The position numbers and the translations under genes were made by a program. From a virus, in the IMG/VR virus record IMGVR_UViG_3300027418_000503, positions 1 through 22,334 of that record: DNA of 22,334 bases; one strand, given 5' to 3'. The notes under the pieces were generated by a model that was not told the DNA's origin, ran no database searches, and saw only the letters and a program-made list of their open reading frames with translations. This document shows positions 16,130 through 22,334 of this stretch, one piece after another (position 1 is the stretch's first letter; each line of letters begins with the position of its first letter).

Positions 16130-17956
16130 TTATCTCAATTCTCTTAAGTCAAATGTTCTAACACCATCAACTGTGATTTTACCGTAGAAACGGTTGTTCA
16201 CCATCTTCTTAGCGTATCTTGTCATGATACCTTTGATAGGTGTGAAGTTGAATGGGTTATACATTGTTGGAGTCAATTGTAATGGTACGTATGGTGCGTA
16301 CACATAACCTGTGTCTAACAATGAGTTACCTTTATGACCAATCAATACTGTGTTTGGTGGGAAATAAGGGTCTCTGTAAACTTGGTATCTACCAGCCAAA
16401 GTTCCAACTCTTTCAATACCCATGTTATATTGGTCTTGCTCAGGAGCTGCGTTTGATACGTGGAAGTATTCCAAATCATCAAAGATTGCACTGATTTCAG
16501 AAGAAACAACAATCCAGTTAGCACCACCTCTCAATGTTGATTTGTGGATTTGAGCTGAAAGTTGGTTGATTGCAGTAATCAATGTTTGGTTCCAATCTTT
16601 TTGAGTGTATTGTGTTAATGGATTTGAAGTAGTACCTCTCTTCCAACCGTTGTAATCCCATCTTAAAGTCCATGCTGCGCCTTTTCTCAAATCTCTCAAG
16701 ATTTCTCTATCAATTTCAGCCGCAACTTGCTCAGACAATAAAGCTGTTAATTCAGCTTCTGCGTCAATGTTGTGGAATGCTGCAACGTCTTGTGCTAATT
16801 CAGGAGACCATTGTGCTCTCAATTTTCTTTCAGTTACAGAAACTGTTACTGATTCCAAATCAAAAGAAACTTCACCGATTTCATCTTCAAATTCTAAGTT
16901 CTTATATGCTCTATAAGTACATTTGAATGCTTGGTTGTATGGTGTAGTTGCTGGGTGTGCTTGAGTTGTGAAACCTGAGTAACCGTCCATTGAGTTTGAA
17001 CCCACTGAACATGGAACTTGTGTATCAACCTCTAAGTAAATAACACCGTCAGCAGTACAAATGTCATCATATTGACCACCGTTACCATATGGCCAAGAAG
17101 CTGTTGCTTGTGAACCATACTGAACAATACCTTTTCCGTATTTTTGAGTTACAACTCTGAATAACAAAGGACCTGTACCTAAGCTAGTTGTTAATGAAGT
17201 ACCTGAGAAACCGTTACCACTTGCGTTAGTAACAACTCTTACTTCTAAACCACTTAAGAAAGCTTCTGAATCTTGTTCGTTACCATCAGGACCAACTAAT
17301 TTACCTTGACCTGCTGATTGGAAACCAGAAAGAGCGATAATAACTTTTCTGTATTCCTGACTTGCAGTGTACGCAGATTGTTGTAAGTTAGCACCGTTCC
17401 AAGCTTGTGTAGAAGCTGTGATAGTTACAGCACTGAATGTACCTTTAGAGTAATCAAATAACCCTGGAGGGTCTAATGCCGCTTCGTTACCTTCGTAGAA
17501 TCTGTCATACAAATTCTTGTCGTTTGCTCCATAACCAGCGTTTGTTGTTGATGGTCCATCTGGTGCTCCGAAAGGTGCGAAGTGTGTACCACCAGCAGTT
17601 GGGTCTTGACCCATGTCATAACCCTGAATTTTAGGTACGAAGTAGAACAATTTACCGATAGGTAAGTTCATAGCTTGTACAGATACGATGTCGTTAGCCA
17701 ACAATTTAGAGAAAACTCTTCTTACGATTGGAAATACAACCGTTTCGAAAGAACCGTCTGATGCTGTGCTAGCAGCTTCGTTAATTAAGTGAGATGCTTG
17801 GTTTTCATAAAGTTGAGCGATGTTTTCTTTAACGTGTCCTCTCAAACCTTCCAAGAATCCTAATTTGTCCCATTTGTTAATAGTATCTTCTTTGATAACT
17901 TTAAGGTGCTTAAGACCGATGTTACCAACAAGACCTGATTCTAATAATGCTCCCAT
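16130..17956 (-). CDS. 23: Major capsid protein gp23
   Basis: The 608-residue protein forms the hexamers of the head shell. Recognisable T4-like gp23 features are the helical N-terminal delta region (1-60), FETVVFPIVRRVFSKLLANDIVSVQAMNLP at about 69-98, YFVPKIQG after it, and the C-terminal RYAKKMVNNRFYGKITVDGV. A gp21-type processing site (I/L-x-E) is visible as INE at residues 58-60, followed by AAS, close to the position cleaved in T4. It is longer than T4 gp23 (521 aa), with a Gly/Ser/Thr/Ala-rich insertion around residues 120-340. It follows gp22 by 38 bases with an A/T-rich leader and no Shine-Dalgarno, and ends at a strong terminator. Base composition is visibly richer in G+C than in the sugar genes, as expected for a very highly expressed gene. 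Confidence 0.95.
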   Translation of the reverse strand: MGALLESGLVGNIGLKHLKVIKEDTINKWDKLGFLEGLRGHVKENIAQLYENQASHLINEAASTASDGSFETVVFPIVRRVFSKLLANDIVSVQAMNLPIGKLFYFVPKIQGYDMGQDPTAGGTHFAPFGAPDGPSTTNAGYGANDKNLYDRFYEGNEAALDPPGLFDYSKGTFSAVTITASTQAWNGANLQQSAYTASQEYRKVIIALSGFQSAGQGKLVGPDGNEQDSEAFLSGLEVRVVTNASGNGFSGTSLTTSLGTGPLLFRVVTQKYGKGIVQYGSQATASWPYGNGGQYDDICTADGVIYLEVDTQVPCSVGSNSMDGYSGFTTQAHPATTPYNQAFKCTYRAYKNLEFEDEIGEVSFDLESVTVSVTERKLRAQWSPELAQDVAAFHNIDAEAELTALLSEQVAAEIDREILRDLRKGAAWTLRWDYNGWKRGTTSNPLTQYTQKDWNQTLITAINQLSAQIHKSTLRGGANWIVVSSEISAIFDDLEYFHVSNAAPEQDQYNMGIERVGTLAGRYQVYRDPYFPPNTVLIGHKGNSLLDTGYVYAPYVPLQLTPTMYNPFNFTPIKGIMTRYAKKMVNNRFYGKITVDGVRTFDLRELR

Positions 17957-17994
17957 TTTTTAAAATATTTAGTTTGTTTTTAGTTTATTTTTAT

Positions 17995-19227
17995 TTATTT
18001 ATTCATTTTTGACATAAGGTCCTTCATTCTTAAGAATTGTGGATTTTCATATGTCTTACTTTCAACCAAATTAGTTGAACCTTTAGTTGGTGTTCTATCA
18101 ATATTTTCAACGATAGATTCTTTAACCATTGGTTTACCAACTGAACCTAATTCATCTTTAATAGTTTGATAAAGATTTTTAGATTCTTTGATTGTTTCGA
18201 CGTTGTCAAAACGTCTCATGATATTTATTTTTTCTGATTTTGTTGTAGTATGTTCAGTAAACAATCTTGTAGCGTAAGCCAAGTTAGAATTGAAAACAGC
18301 AACTTCATTTAATTTTTCTCTGAAAATATTTAATGCTTTTCTGTACTCCTCATTCTTAGCTCTTAAGTTTTCAACTTCTTCTTGTAAAGCAGAATTTGTA
18401 ATAACCTTCATCTTTGGAAGACCTTTTCTTTTTGGAAAATTTCTACTTCCATTTCCGTAGGTTCTTGATGCTTCTTTTGTTTCAGTTTCTTTTGTTTCAA
18501 CATCATCATGTTCACCTTCCTTAAATTCAACTTTCTTAGGACCTTTAAAGCTTTCTTTATGTTGTGACATATCTTCTTTAAAACCTTTCATGTTGACTTT
18601 ACCTGTAGGTAATTCTGATTTAGCTTTTCCCATACCCAAACCTTTTGGTTTAACCATCATACTAGATTCCATTACTGTAGAGTCATCTTCATCAACATTA
18701 TCATCTTCACCTAATTCAATTTCGTAAACAATTTCTTCGTCAACTGACTCATCAGTATCATCAGCGTCGTCATCATCTGACTCTTCTAATGATTCCATCA
18801 TGTCTTCGTCTTGGAAAGTAATTTTGTCCACATCTAAATCTTCACCAGTTTTCTTAATGATAACTCCGTCATTATCGCCCATACCGTTAAGTACTGCCAT
18901 AATTTCTTCCATAGATGCTCCCGTCATATCTAACGGTTCTAGTTCATCCTCATCATCTTCTAATCCCATGTCATCCATATTCATAGAATCTGAATCATCA
19001 GGCATTTCATCACCCATCATAGGTCCTTCAATGCCCATAGCATCCAATGAATCTTCATCTTCATCTTCAGCATACATTTCAGTCTCGTCAAGAGACTCTT
19101 TTACTAACTCTTCGATTTCTTCCTTCATTGTAGAAGCAAGTATTCCTTTTGCGTTTTCAGTGACAACGTGTTCCAAATTTTTCATTTGTAACAACGCTTC
19201 CTCAACTAATGATTTTTTTTCGCTCAT
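17995..19227 (-). CDS. 22: Prohead core scaffolding protein gp22
   Basis: The 410-residue protein has a helical N-terminus (MSEKKSLVEEALLQMKNLEH) and a long, very acidic Asp/Glu/Met/Ser-rich region at about residues 45-195. A basic linker around 240-285 is followed by a coiled coil near 280-345 (LQEEVENLRAKNEEYRKALN) and a C-terminal helical tail. This layout and its place directly before gp23 fit the internal scaffold that shapes the prohead and is later digested by gp21. It is much longer than T4 gp22 (about 270 aa), mainly because of the acidic region. It has its own upstream octamer and lies after a terminator, so gp22-gp23 form a separate high-level transcript. Confidence 0.85.
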   Translation of the reverse strand: MSEKKSLVEEALLQMKNLEHVVTENAKGILASTMKEEIEELVKESLDETEMYAEDEDEDSLDAMGIEGPMMGDEMPDDSDSMNMDDMGLEDDEDELEPLDMTGASMEEIMAVLNGMGDNDGVIIKKTGEDLDVDKITFQDEDMMESLEESDDDDADDTDESVDEEIVYEIELGEDDNVDEDDSTVMESSMMVKPKGLGMGKAKSELPTGKVNMKGFKEDMSQHKESFKGPKKVEFKEGEHDDVETKETETKEASRTYGNGSRNFPKRKGLPKMKVITNSALQEEVENLRAKNEEYRKALNIFREKLNEVAVFNSNLAYATRLFTEHTTTKSEKINIMRRFDNVETIKESKNLYQTIKDELGSVGKPMVKESIVENIDRTPTKGSTNLVESKTYENPQFLRMKDLMSKMNK

Positions 19228-19259
19228 TTTTGTATAATAAAATATTTTTTATTTACACT

Positions 19260-19267
19260 ATAAATAT
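19260..19267 (-). promoter_or_regulatory. Candidate late promoter element ATATTTAT before gp22
   Basis: On the minus strand the octamer lies 32 bases before the gp22 ATG, just downstream (in transcription sense) of the terminator that ends the gp21 transcript. A terminator followed by a new start element is a sensible way to set capsid and scaffold expression apart. A second A/T box (AAATATTTTATTATA) follows it in the leader. Confidence 0.5.
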
Positions 19268-19312
19268 GCCCTTAATCAAAAAAATCTTAAATGGTGACAT
19301 AATAAAATAAAA

Positions 19313-19334
19313 AAAACCCGATTTCTCGGGTTTT
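19313..19334 (-). terminator. Intrinsic terminator after the gp21/DUF4494-like genes
   Basis: The stem AAAACCCGA (19313-19321) pairs with TCGGGTTTT (19326-19334) across a 4-base loop. Read on the minus strand it is followed by a long U-rich run, right after the stop of the 69-aa gene at 19338. It separates this transcript from gp22. Confidence 0.85.
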
Positions 19335-19337
19335 AAC

Positions 19338-19547
19338 TTACTCAAAAACTTCGTCAATTTTACTTTCACTGACTGCCGTTATTCGCCAATCGTGTTGAAA
19401 TGATTTAAATTTCTCAGTTACTTTCGCTTCAACGTCTGTTACGCTGTAACCTTTAACTAATTTCTCTTCTCTAACTTTTTTGATTTTTCCTGAGTTTTCA
19501 TCAATCAAGTCGTACTGAATTTTTGCTACAAAATATTTTTCGTCCAT
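19338..19547 (-). CDS. DUF4494-like small protein, 69 aa
   Basis: The sequence (YFVAKIQYDLIDENSGKIKK, then LVKGYSVTDVEAKVTEKF and ending WRITAVSESKIDEVFE) fits my memory of DUF4494, a small family found mainly in Bacteroidetes genomes and their phages. Its function is unknown. It lies 10 bases after gp21 on the same strand and just before a terminator. In T4 no gene sits between 21 and 22, so this is an accessory insertion in the head block. It is one of the clues to a Bacteroidetes host. The match needs a profile search. Confidence 0.55.
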   Translation of the reverse strand: MDEKYFVAKIQYDLIDENSGKIKKVREEKLVKGYSVTDVEAKVTEKFKSFQHDWRITAVSESKIDEVFE

Positions 19548-19557
19548 ATTAATTATT

Positions 19558-20280
19558 TTATCTATATCCCAAAAAGTCGTTCAATTTTCCCATTAAGTCA
19601 AGCGATTTACTAATACCACCATCAATTCTTCCATTTTCTTTTGATTTTTTTTCTTCTTCAAGATTTTCATCGTATTTGTGACGGTCATCCTTATTAACAA
19701 ATAGATATGCCCCTGGTGTAGATGGATTCATAACTAAGTCAAAACAAATCATTTCATAATCATTTTGAACTTCATTGTGTTCACCTTTTTTTGCTAAGGA
19801 ACCAACACCACGTGAAGAAACCCCCATTGTAACACCTTGTCTCATTAAGTTTGCCGCAACATCACCCTTAGATGATACAATACCTCTTTCATGAAAACCT
19901 GGTGTTGTCAACAATCTTAGTTTACCTATAAGAACATTATCCTCCCACCATATATCATCAATAATGTGTGATACTCTGTCCAAATCAATCAAAGATGATT
20001 CAGGGTGGTTAAGTTCTGATGTTGCCAAACCTTTAGATATTGTTTGTTTATATTTTTCAGCTTCTCTTTTTAATATATTTTCAGGATATACACGACCATT
20101 TCTATTTGGTGTACCATACTTTTGTAATGTTGCGTAAAATACAAATGGTTTAGAGTGGTCTAATTGTGATTTTTGTTCATTAACAAAATCATTATCTACG
20201 GCATTTTTCATAGATATATGACCTGCATCATATTCTATCAATATTCCTTTACCTATTTCATTCGGTTTAAGTATCTTCAT
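19558..20280 (-). CDS. 21: Prohead core protease gp21
   Basis: The 240-residue protein is a serine protease of the T4 gp21 type that digests the scaffold and trims the capsid protein during head maturation. Visible features are TPNRNGRVYP (57-66), the catalytic His92 in ELNHPES, GVSSRGVGS (153-161) with the probable nucleophile Ser155 or Ser156, and FDLVMNPSTPGAY (180-192). The C-terminal 40 residues are charged and may be self-cleaved. The start at 20280 follows an A/T leader with a palindromic pair of octamers. The upstream 152-aa gene ends 23 bases before it. Confidence 0.92.
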   Translation of the reverse strand: MKILKPNEIGKGILIEYDAGHISMKNAVDNDFVNEQKSQLDHSKPFVFYATLQKYGTPNRNGRVYPENILKREAEKYKQTISKGLATSELNHPESSLIDLDRVSHIIDDIWWEDNVLIGKLRLLTTPGFHERGIVSSKGDVAANLMRQGVTMGVSSRGVGSLAKKGEHNEVQNDYEMICFDLVMNPSTPGAYLFVNKDDRHKYDENLEEEKKSKENGRIDGGISKSLDLMGKLNDFLGYR

Positions 20281-20286
20281 ATTAAA

Positions 20287-20304
20287 ATATTTATAGATAA
20301 ATAT
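20287..20304 (-). promoter_or_regulatory. Palindromic double late-type element before gp21
   Basis: The 18-bp stretch ATATTTATAGATAAATAT has an octamer in each direction around a central AG. On the minus (coding) strand it gives ATATTTAT 16 bases before the ATG and TATAAATA (20295-20288) 7 bases before it. The upstream gene's stop codon touches its edge. It could be a late promoter, a dyad operator, or both. Confidence 0.45.
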
Positions 20305-20762
20305 TAGAATATCTCAAAGTTTTTACTTTTTAACTTACTTTTGGCATATTGGATGGTAAAATATTTTGATTTCTTTAATACATTGTCGTGAACTTCTTTT
20401 AATATATGGTTAAGTTCATTTGATAATTCGTCTGATTTGAATTCAAGATTTTCTTTAGTAAAAAATGTTATTTCAAGATTTAAAAAACTTGCTTTGTCAA
20501 TTTTAATTCCACTTGTCCTTAAATCTAAATCAACAATACAATGTTCTTTGAATATTGATTTATTATAAATTTCTAAAACTTTATGTTTTATGTTACGAGA
20601 TATTGTTCCAACCACTCTATCCCAATTATCTTTTTCTTGTGTTGGTTTGACCCATGTTTGTAATACTAAATAAATTGATTTTAATTCTGTCGCGTCCACA
20701 CTACCGTAATAACACTTAGCATCTTGGAATAATTCCAATTTTGATGTTTTTCCTTTTTTCAT
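20304..20762 (-). CDS. Hypothetical protein in head block, 152 aa
   Basis: This basic, mixed alpha/beta protein is not recognised. It has a Lys-rich N-terminus, a central segment with WDRVVGTISRNIKHKVLEIY, and a helical Lys-rich C-terminus. T4 carries small core proteins gp67 and gp68 at this place between 20 and 21, but no clear similarity is visible. The N-terminus faces a 112-base divergent region shared with bS21. It may be a prohead core or head-completion protein by position only. Confidence 0.6.
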   Translation of the reverse strand: MKKGKTSKLELFQDAKCYYGSVDATELKSIYLVLQTWVKPTQEKDNWDRVVGTISRNIKHKVLEIYNKSIFKEHCIVDLDLRTSGIKIDKASFLNLEITFFTKENLEFKSDELSNELNHILKEVHDNVLKKSKYFTIQYAKSKLKSKNFEIF

Positions 20763-20874
20763 TCTTTTTCATTTGTGAAATGTTTATTTGTTGTAGTGAA
20801 AATATAATAAAAAAATACTTATTAACAAATTTAAATTTATTTGTATATTTATATCAATAACACACATTTTTTAT
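20763..20874. promoter_or_regulatory. Divergent intergenic region between the 152-aa gene and bS21
   Basis: This 112-base, very AT-rich gap must hold start signals for both directions. On the plus strand ATATTTAT lies at 20845-20852, 22 bases before the bS21 ATG. No octamer is evident for the minus-strand gene, whose leader has CAAATAAACA instead. No Shine-Dalgarno sequence is visible on either side. Confidence 0.45.
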
Positions 20875-21069
20875 ATGATAAAAATTATAATTGGAAAAGG
20901 TGAAAGTTTAGAAAAAGCTTTAAAACGTTACAAACACAAAGTTATCAAAACAAAACAAATTGAACATCTTCGTGCTAAACAAGAGTATTTGAAAAAATCA
21001 ACTCTTAAAAGAGAACAAATAAAAAAGGCTAAGTACAAACAACAAATCGCCCAAAGTAACATTGACTAA
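20875..21069 (+). CDS. rpsU: Phage-encoded ribosomal protein bS21
   Basis: The 64-residue basic protein fits bS21 of the 30S subunit along its length: IGKGESLEKALKRYKHKVIK (6-25), the LRAKQEYLKKSTLKRE segment (32-47) and KKAKYKQQ (50-57). Its length matches Bacteroidetes bS21 (about 64 aa) rather than E. coli bS21 (71 aa). bS21 sits near the 3' end of 16S rRNA and affects mRNA recruitment. In Bacteroidetes it helps to hide the anti-Shine-Dalgarno sequence; Tyr54, which I recall as a key residue in Flavobacterium, is at position 54 here. The gene is paired with a holin-like gene on the strand opposite the head block. It may replace the host protein on ribosomes late in infection, which is inference. 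Confidence 0.8.
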   Translation: MIKIIIGKGESLEKALKRYKHKVIKTKQIEHLRAKQEYLKKSTLKREQIKKAKYKQQIAQSNID

Positions 21070-21076
21070 TATTTAT
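21069..21076 (+). promoter_or_regulatory. Candidate late promoter element ATATTTAT before the holin-like gene
   Basis: The octamer begins on the last base of the bS21 stop codon and lies 21 bases before the ATG at 21098. It could let the holin-like gene be expressed late even if bS21 is made from its own start. Confidence 0.45.
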
Positions 21077-21097
21077 TGGTAACAAAATACCAAGAAT

Positions 21098-21337
21098 ATG
21101 AAAAAATTTATTATGAATTTACTAGGAAACGGTTCTGACGTTTCATCAAAAAGATTCGCATCTTTATTTACATTATTAAACGTAATTGTCTTAACTTACA
21201 TTGCAACACTTACATCTAAAGAAGGTATAACACCTGAATATATGTTTGATGCTCTTTGTTTAATTGCTGGTGGTGGATTAGGACTTACAGTTGTAGAAAA
21301 GATTTTCTCAAAAGGTTCAGACAAAAAAGCTGAATAA
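21098..21337 (+). CDS. Holin-like small membrane protein, 79 aa
   Basis: A basic N-terminus is followed by two predicted membrane segments, residues about 20-39 (FASLFTLLNVIVLTYIATLT) and about 48-67 (YMFDALCLIAGGGLGLTVVE), and a charged tail. Size and topology fit a small two-span holin, and similar proteins (SSKRFA start, PEYMFD loop) are common in Bacteroidetes phages as I recall. A holin would time lysis by permeabilising the inner membrane, but no endolysin gene is in this window. It shares a transcript with bS21 and is followed by a strong terminator. Confidence 0.6.
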   Translation: MKKFIMNLLGNGSDVSSKRFASLFTLLNVIVLTYIATLTSKEGITPEYMFDALCLIAGGGLGLTVVEKIFSKGSDKKAE

Positions 21338-21339
21338 CA

Positions 21340-21365
21340 AAAAACCCCTCTTTTGAGGGGTTTTT
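21340..21365. terminator. Bidirectional intrinsic terminator after the holin-like gene
   Basis: A perfect 11-bp stem, AAAAACCCCTC (21340-21350) with GAGGGGTTTTT (21355-21365), has a TTTT loop. It lies between the plus-strand stop at 21337 and the minus-strand stop at 21369, so it can end both transcripts. Confidence 0.9.
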
Positions 21366-21368
21366 ATT

Positions 21369-22094
21369 TTAAAGTCCTTCTGACAATTTTTTCAGTTTGT
21401 AGTACGATATGGAATCAATTGATGTTGATTCAATTCTTTGTTTTGTTTCACTAAGTTTCTTGTTTGTATCTTCATCACTTTCGTTAACTACTGAAAGTTT
21501 TCCAAGAACTTCTGTTTTCAATCTTTCAATTCCCTCATTTAACTCATCTTGGGACATTCTTAAAATTGATTTTAATTCAAATAATTCTGATTCACTTAAT
21601 TGTGAATATTCTTTTGCGAATGTGTCAGCAGCAACCCCAAACATAGACTCCAATGGGATGTTAATTGACTCAGTTAATGTTGATTCTTCTTTTGTATCAG
21701 ACATCAACTTCCACATTTGTTTTCTTGATTCAACCAATTTAGTAAAATCATCAGCCGTTTTGGCAAATACCATATTATCTAATAACTCATATTGGTTTTC
21801 AACATTTTCACCCAATGTTTCAACCCAAGCATCAAATTGTTCAAATTCACGTTTGTTATTGTTAATTGTTGATTTAATGAAATCAACAGAAAGTCCCAAA
21901 AATTCTTTTGCAACCTCTTCGTTTAATCCTTTAGTTTTCATTAAGGAACCATATTCAACATATAGTTCACCAACAAATTTGTGGTCCTTAATAAAATCTC
22001 TAAATTCTTTTATAATTTGTTTAAAATCTTCGGTTTTGTATGTTTTAACCAAAGCATTTTCAACAATGCTTTTTAATAATCCAAAATTTCTCAT
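21369..22094 (-). CDS. Hypothetical helical protein in head block, 241 aa
   Basis: This acidic, almost entirely helical protein is rich in Glu, Lys, Leu and Ser and is not recognised. It directly follows the probable portal gene, the place where T4 carries prohead core proteins. Several L/I-x-E triplets (for example LSE, LTE) could serve as gp21 sites if it is a core component. It starts 13 bases after the upstream stop, with an octamer in between. It is separated from the rest of the head block by the plus-strand bS21-holin pair and ends at a terminator. A prohead core role is inferred from position and composition. Confidence 0.6.
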   Translation of the reverse strand: MRNFGLLKSIVENALVKTYKTEDFKQIIKEFRDFIKDHKFVGELYVEYGSLMKTKGLNEEVAKEFLGLSVDFIKSTINNNKREFEQFDAWVETLGENVENQYELLDNMVFAKTADDFTKLVESRKQMWKLMSDTKEESTLTESINIPLESMFGVAADTFAKEYSQLSESELFELKSILRMSQDELNEGIERLKTEVLGKLSVVNESDEDTNKKLSETKQRIESTSIDSISYYKLKKLSEGL

Positions 22095-22098
22095 ATCA

Positions 22099-22106
22099 AT
22101 AAATAT
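22099..22106 (-). promoter_or_regulatory. Candidate late promoter element ATATTTAT before the 241-aa gene
   Basis: On the minus strand the octamer, preceded by G, lies 4 bases before the ATG at 22094. It sits in the short gap after the portal-like gene. The spacing is the same as at 8624. Confidence 0.45.
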
Positions 22107-22107
22107 C

Positions 22108-22334
22108 TTAACTATTTAATAATTCATTTAGTTTGGTTTCAATTTCATTAATTGATGTTCTACCTTTTGATAAATCAATTTCATCTCTACCACTAATTAA
22201 ATCATCTTCCAAAATTAAATTCAAATCATTCATTCTACTTTCAGGTGTGATTTCACCTCCTGCAGGTGCCTCAGGAGCTTCAGGAGCTTCTGGTGGTGCT
22301 CCCATGTCTCCACCTCCTCCACCTAATCCACCTA
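22108..22334 (-). CDS. 20: Probable portal protein gp20, C-terminal fragment
   Basis: The frame is open to the right edge of the window, so only the C-terminal ~75 residues are seen; the ATG at 22305 is internal. It begins with a Gly-rich run (GLGGGGGDMG), then an imperfect Pro-Glu-Ala repeat (PPEAPEAPEAPAGG), then a charged helical tail (INEIETKLNELLNS). Gly/Pro/Ala-rich tails of this kind occur at the ends of gp20 portal proteins in many T4-like environmental phages. The gene order portal, core proteins, gp21, gp22, gp23 supports the call. The conserved portal core lies outside the window, so this is inference from synteny. Confidence 0.5.
   Translation of the reverse strand, partial: GGLGGGGGDMGAPPEAPEAPEAPAGGEITPESRMNDLNLILEDDLISGRDEIDLSKGRTSINEIETKLNELLNS

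Noticed and set aside
18800-19237. Plus-strand open frame rich in Ser over gp22
   Set aside because: It is the antisense of the acidic region of gp22: Asp/Glu codons read as Ser/Ile on the other strand. No start signal or family match.
21409-22119. Long plus-strand open frame over the 241-aa gene
   Set aside because: It is antisense to a helical Glu/Lys-rich gene that has its own upstream element and terminator; the Ser/Asn-rich translation looks like a shadow.
22250-22305. Pro-Glu-Ala coding repeat as a tandem DNA repeat or CRISPR-like array
   Set aside because: Only three short imperfect units, fully explained by a low-complexity protein linker.
1-22334. tRNA genes, CRISPR arrays, insertion sequences or attachment sites
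   Set aside because: No T-loop-like GGTTCGAATCC segments, no regular repeats and no transposase or integrase genes were seen by eye.

Overview
This window is a compact, AT-rich stretch of a T4-like (contractile-tailed) phage genome. The evidence is a recognisable head block on the minus strand (portal C-terminus, prohead protease gp21, scaffold gp22, major capsid protein gp23), a gp5-like baseplate hub protein, a gp55-like late sigma factor and a PhoH ATPase. Several signs point to a Bacteroidetes (Flavobacteriia-like) host: no visible Shine-Dalgarno sequences before the genes, a DUF4494-like small protein, and a phage-borne ribosomal protein bS21 of the short 64-residue type. The host is inferred; no database search was possible.

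Layout. Positions 2-4366 (+) hold a tightly overlapping sugar cassette: a PhyH-type 2-oxoglutarate oxygenase cut by the left edge, a shortened DegT/PLP aminotransferase-like protein, GDP-mannose 4,6-dehydratase and two glycosyltransferases. Positions 4376-8598 (+) continue with PhoH, a HAD-like protein, a small unknown protein, two more glycosyltransferases and a gp55-like sigma factor. Positions 8624-15154 (+) are virion genes: a 125-aa coiled protein, a 724-aa probable structural protein, a 65-aa coiled protein, the gp5-like hub, a 498-aa beta-rich structural protein, and a 236-aa protein with a basic C-terminal module.

After a bidirectional terminator the minus strand carries a Cys/Lys-rich DUF5872-like protein (15175-15828). 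A small plus-strand gene (15862-16083) follows, and a second bidirectional terminator separates it from the head block. The head block runs right to left: portal tail, 241-aa unknown, 152-aa unknown, gp21, DUF4494-like, gp22, gp23. It is interrupted by a plus-strand pair, bS21 and a holin-like membrane protein, which ends in its own terminator.

How the parts may fit together. An octamer ATATTTAT lies on the coding strand before eight late-type genes and is a candidate late promoter element for the gp55-like sigma factor. At several genes it sits only 4-5 nt before the ATG, which raises the possibility of leaderless late messages. The missing Shine-Dalgarno sequences and a phage bS21 with a Tyr at position 54 suggest that the phage may act on initiation by the host's Bacteroidetes-type ribosome. 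The sugar cassette could build and attach a 6-deoxy-amino sugar (GDP-perosamine-like) to a virion or host-surface target.

No tRNA genes, CRISPR arrays, insertion sequences or gene-free gaps above 300 bases were seen.
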